Below, in pieces: positions 61,201 to 64,000 of a DNA stretch of 64,000 bases (positions are counted from its first letter, which is position 1; every line of letters begins with the position of its first letter). The stretch is from Planctomycetota bacterium (GTDB taxonomy: Bacteria > Planctomycetota > UBA1135 > JADKAF01), in the NCBI GenBank assembly GCA_016719295.1, contig JADKAF010000001.1:434001-498000 (forward strand). The letters run 5' to 3'. Made by a program: the position numbers and the translations under genes. A model generated the notes under the pieces. That model made no database searches. It saw nothing but the letters and a program-made list of their open reading frames with translations, and was not told where the DNA came from.

Positions 61201-64000
61201 CCCAGCAGCGCGAGCTCGAGCGGCGCCGCCACGGGCGTCGGCATCGACGGCGCAGCGGTCGGTGGGGCCGGCACCTCGGCCGTCGGCGCGACCAGCTCGG
61301 AGGGAGCCGCGCTCGGAGCCGCGCTGCTGGGCGCGCTCTGCTCCGGAGCACCGAGAGCCAAGCCGAGCAGCGCCGTGCTGCCATCTCTCCGCAGCTCGAC
61401 GCGGGCGCGCGGCTCGACGATCTCCCACGTGCCCAGCGTGACGCGCGTCGGCGCGAGCTCGAGATCTCGACCTTCGATCGACTTCACGCCGAGCCACTGG
61501 CGCTCGCCGTCGCTCAGCGCGATCTCGCGCAGCGCGAGCCCGCCGGCAAGCGTCTCGCCGCGGCGTTCGAAGCGCGCCACGAGCTCGGCCTGCGCCGTGC
61601 CCGCGCGTAGCTCGCCGACGACGCCGAGTTGGCGCAGATACGGCTCCAGTCGCTGGAGATCGATGCCGCGCGAGCGGAGCTCGGTCGTCGCTTCGAGTCG
61701 GTCTGGGGACGCGTGCAGCTTCGTGCGCACGCTCAGCTCCTCCAGGGTCTGCGCGCAGCGCGCCGCGAGCTCGAACGATCCGGCCTCGCGCTGGGTCGCT
61801 TCCGGAGCGAAGGCGAGCGCGCGCCCGCGGAGCCCAAGCTCGAGCGGCCATAGCTCGCCATGTGCGTCGCGCAGCTCGAGCGCGATGCCGCCGAGCTCGA
61901 GCTCGGCCAGGCGCAGCGTCGGCGCGAGAGCCGCTGCGGCGTTCGGCGCGGGGCTCGGTGGTGCGGGTTCCGTCGCGGGAACGGCGACGCCTGCTTCCGC
62001 GCCCGGCACGGCTTCGGCTGCCGGTGCGCCTTCGGCGGTCGCTGCGGGGCTCGGCGCCAGCGGCGCGAGCGCGAAGCCGAGCAACGCGATCTCGCCGTTC
62101 TCGCGCAGCTCGACGGCGGAGCGCAGCGCGCCCCAGCTCGCACGGCCGATGTCGAGGAGCGGCGCGCCGTCGGCGGAGCGCGAGAGCGAGAGGCCCTCGA
62201 GGCGCGCCTCGGCGAGGTCGAAGAGCGAGCGCTCGCGATCCGCGAAGCTCAGCCGCTCGATCCGCACGAGCGGAGCGCTCAATCCGTCGGGTCTCAGGCC
62301 GAGCTCGCCTTGCACGCGTGCACGGAGTCGCCCGTCGGCGAGCTCCGAGCGCACGCCGACGCGGGAGAGCAGCGCTTGCGCGCGCTGCGCCGTGACGCCG
62401 CGGGCGTCGAGCTCGAGCTCGAAGCTCGGCAGCTCGGGGTCGGCTTGCACGTCGCCCGCCAACACGAGCGCCTCGATCAGCCCGGGGAACGCGGCCTCGA
62501 TGCGCAGCTGGCCGGGAGCGATCTCGGCTCCTCGCGCGGGGAAGTGCAGCTCGCGCGCCACGATGCGCAGATCGCCGAGCTCGATCGGCGAGCCGAGCTC
62601 GCCGGTCTCGTCGACGACCGCGAGCTGGATCTCGCTCACGTCCAGCGCGCGCAGCAGGAATCGCCGCGCTGGGGCGGCCCGCGCCGCAGAGGGCGACGGC
62701 GTCGGCGCCGACGGTCGGCTCGCTTCGTCGGTCGCGAGCGCCTTCGCGGGCGCGCCTGCAGCTGCGAGCGCGGCTTGGGCCGACGGGTCCGAGGGACCGC
62801 TCTGCGCGTGGCCTCCGGCGGCGATGCGCAAGCCCGCGAGGTGCAACGCGCCGTCCTCGCTGCGGATCGCGCGACCCTTCAAGCCTCGCAGCTCGACCGA
62901 CTCGGCGACCAAGGGGCCGCCGCTGCGATCGACCGTGGCGCTCGCGCGGGCGAGCTCGAGGCCGAGCAAGGAGGCACCGCCGCGATCCTCGATGCGCACG
63001 GCGCGCAGCGCGGCCTCGAGCTTCGGCGCGCTCGCCTCGCGCAGATCGAGCGCGGCGGAGAGCTGCGCGCGCACGCGATGCGCCTCGAGGCCGAGCTGCT
63101 CCAAGCCCGAGGCACGGAGGATGCGGTCGAGCGCCGCGACGTCGAGATTCTCGAGATCGAGCGCGAGCTCGGCATGCGCGAGCTGCGTACCGCACGCGAG
63201 CTCGCCGTCGAGGCGCAGATGCTCGAGCAGGCCCGGAGCGCCGGCGCGCAGGGCGAGCTTCGCCGGAGCTTGCGCCGCGTCGGCGCCCAGATCGAGATGA
63301 TCGATGTCCAGGCGCTCGAGCGCGAGCGCGTGATCGAGCGCGAGCTCGGGGAGCTTCGCTCGCAGCGAGAGATCGGCGAGGCGCAACGCGCGCACCTGGA
63401 GGCGCGGTAGCTCCGCGGGCCAGAGCTCGAACGGATCGCGCAGCTCCGCAGATGTCGGCGCGGCCGGGGCCGGGTCGACGGCGCTCGGAGGCGCTGCGGC
63501 CTCCGCTCGCGCGGCGAGCTCGATCGCGCCGGCCGGCGCCGCGAGAGCGCCCAGCGTCCAGCCGCCGAAGCGCAGCGTCCCGTCGGCCGCGCGCTCGACG
63601 CCGAGCTCCACGCCGCGGAGGTCGATCCTCTCGAGGTCGAGCTCGCTCTCGCGAAGGGTGTTCGAATGCAGGCTTAGCGCGTCGAGCCGTGCGACGCGTC
63701 GCCCGCCTTCGCGATAGGCGAGCTCGCGGAGGTCCACCACGCCGTGAAGGAAGCTCTCTTCGTCGTCGTGCAGCAGCGCTTCGGCACGCCAGCTGAGCGC
63801 GAGCTCCTCCTGCGGCGGAACGAGCCCGAGAGGGGCCAGATAGCGCGCGAAGCGCTTCGCGTCTGCTCCGCGCAGCTCGAACGACACCTGTGCTCGCAGC
63901 GCCGAGCTCTCCGCGGCCGCGCGCAGCGCGAGGCGCAGTTCTCGCACACCCGGCTCGGCCGCGATCTGCAGCTCGAGCGAGGTCGCTGCACCCTCCACTC
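58275..64000 (-). CDS. Giant DUF748/AsmA-like envelope protein (5'-truncated by window edge)
   Basis: At least 1908 residues; the frame is open to the right edge, so the N-terminus with its expected membrane anchor is missing. The body is built of many similar beta-rich AsmA/DUF748-type units, each with a recognisable beginning such as RDANGELWPLELGLRGRAL-like segments, linked by Ala/Pro/Ser spacers. Near the C-terminus a DUF748-typical block has LELAGFELAALTATAKQSAV, FTHLDIDEPANGPIQRYLKL and RVVGFVTDFGDSVLGGLPLI, then an OmpA-like unit (LRFAPGDTYLSEESRAALTE, MDVVIEHLSGREDV) and a helical tail. The family is thought to work in lipid or polymer transport between membranes; this is an inference for this protein. 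Confidence 0.78.
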   Translation of the reverse strand, partial: VEGAATSLELQIAAEPGVRELRLALRAAAESSALRAQVSFELRGADAKRFARYLAPLGLVPPQEELALSWRAEALLHDDEESFLHGVVDLRELAYREGGRRVARLDALSLHSNTLRESELDLERIDLRGVELGVERAADGTLRFGGWTLGALAAPAGAIELAARAEAAAPPSAVDPAPAAPTSAELRDPFELWPAELPRLQVRALRLADLSLRAKLPELALDHALALERLDIDHLDLGADAAQAPAKLALRAGAPGLLEHLRLDGELACGTQLAHAELALDLENLDVAALDRILRASGLEQLGLEAHRVRAQLSAALDLREASAPKLEAALRAVRIEDRGGASLLGLELARASATVDRSGGPLVAESVELRGLKGRAIRSEDGALHLAGLRIAAGGHAQSGPSDPSAQAALAAAGAPAKALATDEASRPSAPTPSPSAARAAPARRFLLRALDVSEIQLAVVDETGELGSPIELGDLRIVARELHFPARGAEIAPGQLRIEAAFPGLIEALVLAGDVQADPELPSFELELDARGVTAQRAQALLSRVGVRSELADGRLRARVQGELGLRPDGLSAPLVRIERLSFADRERSLFDLAEARLEGLSLSRSADGAPLLDIGRASWGALRSAVELRENGEIALLGFALAPLAPSPAATAEGAPAAEAVPGAEAGVAVPATEPAPPSPAPNAAAALAPTLRLAELELGGIALELRDAHGELWPLELGLRGRALAFAPEATQREAGSFELAARCAQTLEELSVRTKLHASPDRLEATTELRSRGIDLQRLEPYLRQLGVVGELRAGTAQAELVARFERRGETLAGGLALREIALSDGERQWLGVKSIEGRDLELAPTRVTLGTWEIVEPRARVELRRDGSTALLGLALGAPEQSAPSSAAPSAAPSELVAPTAEVPAPPTAAPSMPTPVAAPLELALLGFALRGAELVLVDQRGEEFVELPVQLDAELGALTIGAQRGSSPLAIDLRNRPGESALQVRGEVGASHDGADFKLGIEGRAMDLRRLAAFLPPELEPRTSNGELRAKLRGELARDPATQQLSLEVEAQDLRWAEAGAEHPWLGLQSLEAQLARTASGDLEIDRVRCTGVEALVEHERGIYRALGFQLVPPVAPPEVAEAAPLEAAPESAIALASDAPAPESEAVRLRPAAARYPRVRVRELLVEVVALRWIDRAAEDQVGRGELALSLRNAAPIDCLGASYAERPPIELHLDGRAVPGIAKIGLELEANPFALRPHAQLALKVQGIDAPALRQAAPVLLESLRAEKLVGASLEGALETELSLTRRSPLDFDLGRRFGLLVELKRFALRDASGAVLAGVEEWLVEAPRIDLKRGNVVIRRCDLTRPEVHVVRTERGLEAAGWVVETPSAEASAAPATSAPTHAAPPAATSLAASSTPPPSMPAAAEPSSPAAPGLVVELDDLQILDGVASLRDERVSPPLLVPLHSIDLSVQNLTSAPTPDSLPVGLQFSALAGDVEVPKRAAAGPIPGIGFVTGMIGGLAESVTGSGKIEREPRPLFQELRAEALLTPTWPPRGHLELELAGFELAALTATAKQSAVDLSDGVLDASVRTVVDPRGSARGRNLFYFTHLDIDEPANGPIQRYLKLPAPLNVIVFAVTDDTGAVRIPVDFDQNLGSEMTQGEVLGIAIDSLARTLQHALERSAFRVVGFVTDFGDSVLGGLPLIGSVWAWLFSDQVPEEELKPIELRFAPGDTYLSEESRAALTEMIARLRRHPKMDVVIEHLSGREDVARAQLLGSPSREDMLALDARLASEMELTSRARDVLLAQAEAAIKEGRATDAAAARRELRLRDDRIGELLQAKRALVEALGKNRGAQIERRTRTVQTEFGRARGELVKAALLASARDLEARVRVPRPRPNEPDFDGGGLILLRPALRRR

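Overview
GC-rich bacterial chromosome segment, most like a planctomycete (Planctomycetota), probably a metagenome-type lineage rather than a model species. The basis is indirect: secreted or lipid-anchored FG-GAP/VCBS proteins, a Hanks-type kinase fused to an ATPase-like region and TPR-type helices, a DUF748-type giant protein, and core genes (ksgA, dnaG, rpoD, nusA, infB, rbfA) with lineage-style extensions. The phylum call is an inference; no database was searched.

Layout. 1-5.0 kb: end of a type IV pilus/type II secretion motor cluster (pilT 3' part, pilB, pilC) followed by a sensor histidine kinase. 5.2-8.8 kb: small envelope proteins (conserved hypothetical, membrane-tethered helix-turn-helix protein, OmpA-type lipoprotein, formylglycine-generating-enzyme-like protein). 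8.8-17.05 kb: information processing (rsmA/ksgA, dnaG, rpoD, a coiled-coil zinc-ribbon protein, selB). 17.1-26.9 kb: a 9.7-kb integrative element inserted in a tRNA-Leu(UAG) gene, bounded by perfect 60-bp repeats. It carries a tyrosine integrase, two overlapping excisionase-like HTH genes, a large CHC2-like/TOPRIM/DUF3987-type replication protein, several unknown small genes and a frameshifted FG-GAP gene. 27.2-28.9 kb: a B12-binding-type radical SAM gene with an in-frame amber codon inside its FeS-cluster motif. 29-31 kb: an HtrA-like protease overlapping a catalytically dead homologue, then tRNA-Lys. 31.5-38.8 kb: a HEAT-like/VWA pair converging on a large protein kinase and its small partner, then a small lipoprotein and tRNA-Gln. 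39.2-45.9 kb (minus strand): nusA-infB-ylxP(DUF503)-rbfA-trmJ translation cluster. 46.4-58.1 kb: TPR/HEAT-like protein with a frameshift, RlmI-like methyltransferase, thiS-thiG, CPBP protease, gamma-carbonic-anhydrase-like protein, FG-GAP lipoprotein, sugar-nucleotidyltransferase, amidohydrolase. 58.3-64 kb: a giant DUF748/AsmA-like protein running off the right edge.

Most notable: the tRNA-Leu element. Its integrase gene reads in frame through the attachment core, so integration or excision would change the integrase C-terminus, and near-identical 12-bp-period repeats lie on both sides of the core, as expected for recombinase arm sites. Next are the amber codon in the radical SAM motif and the active/inactive HtrA pair. 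Very long antisense ORFs throughout are GC-rich shadows and were not annotated.
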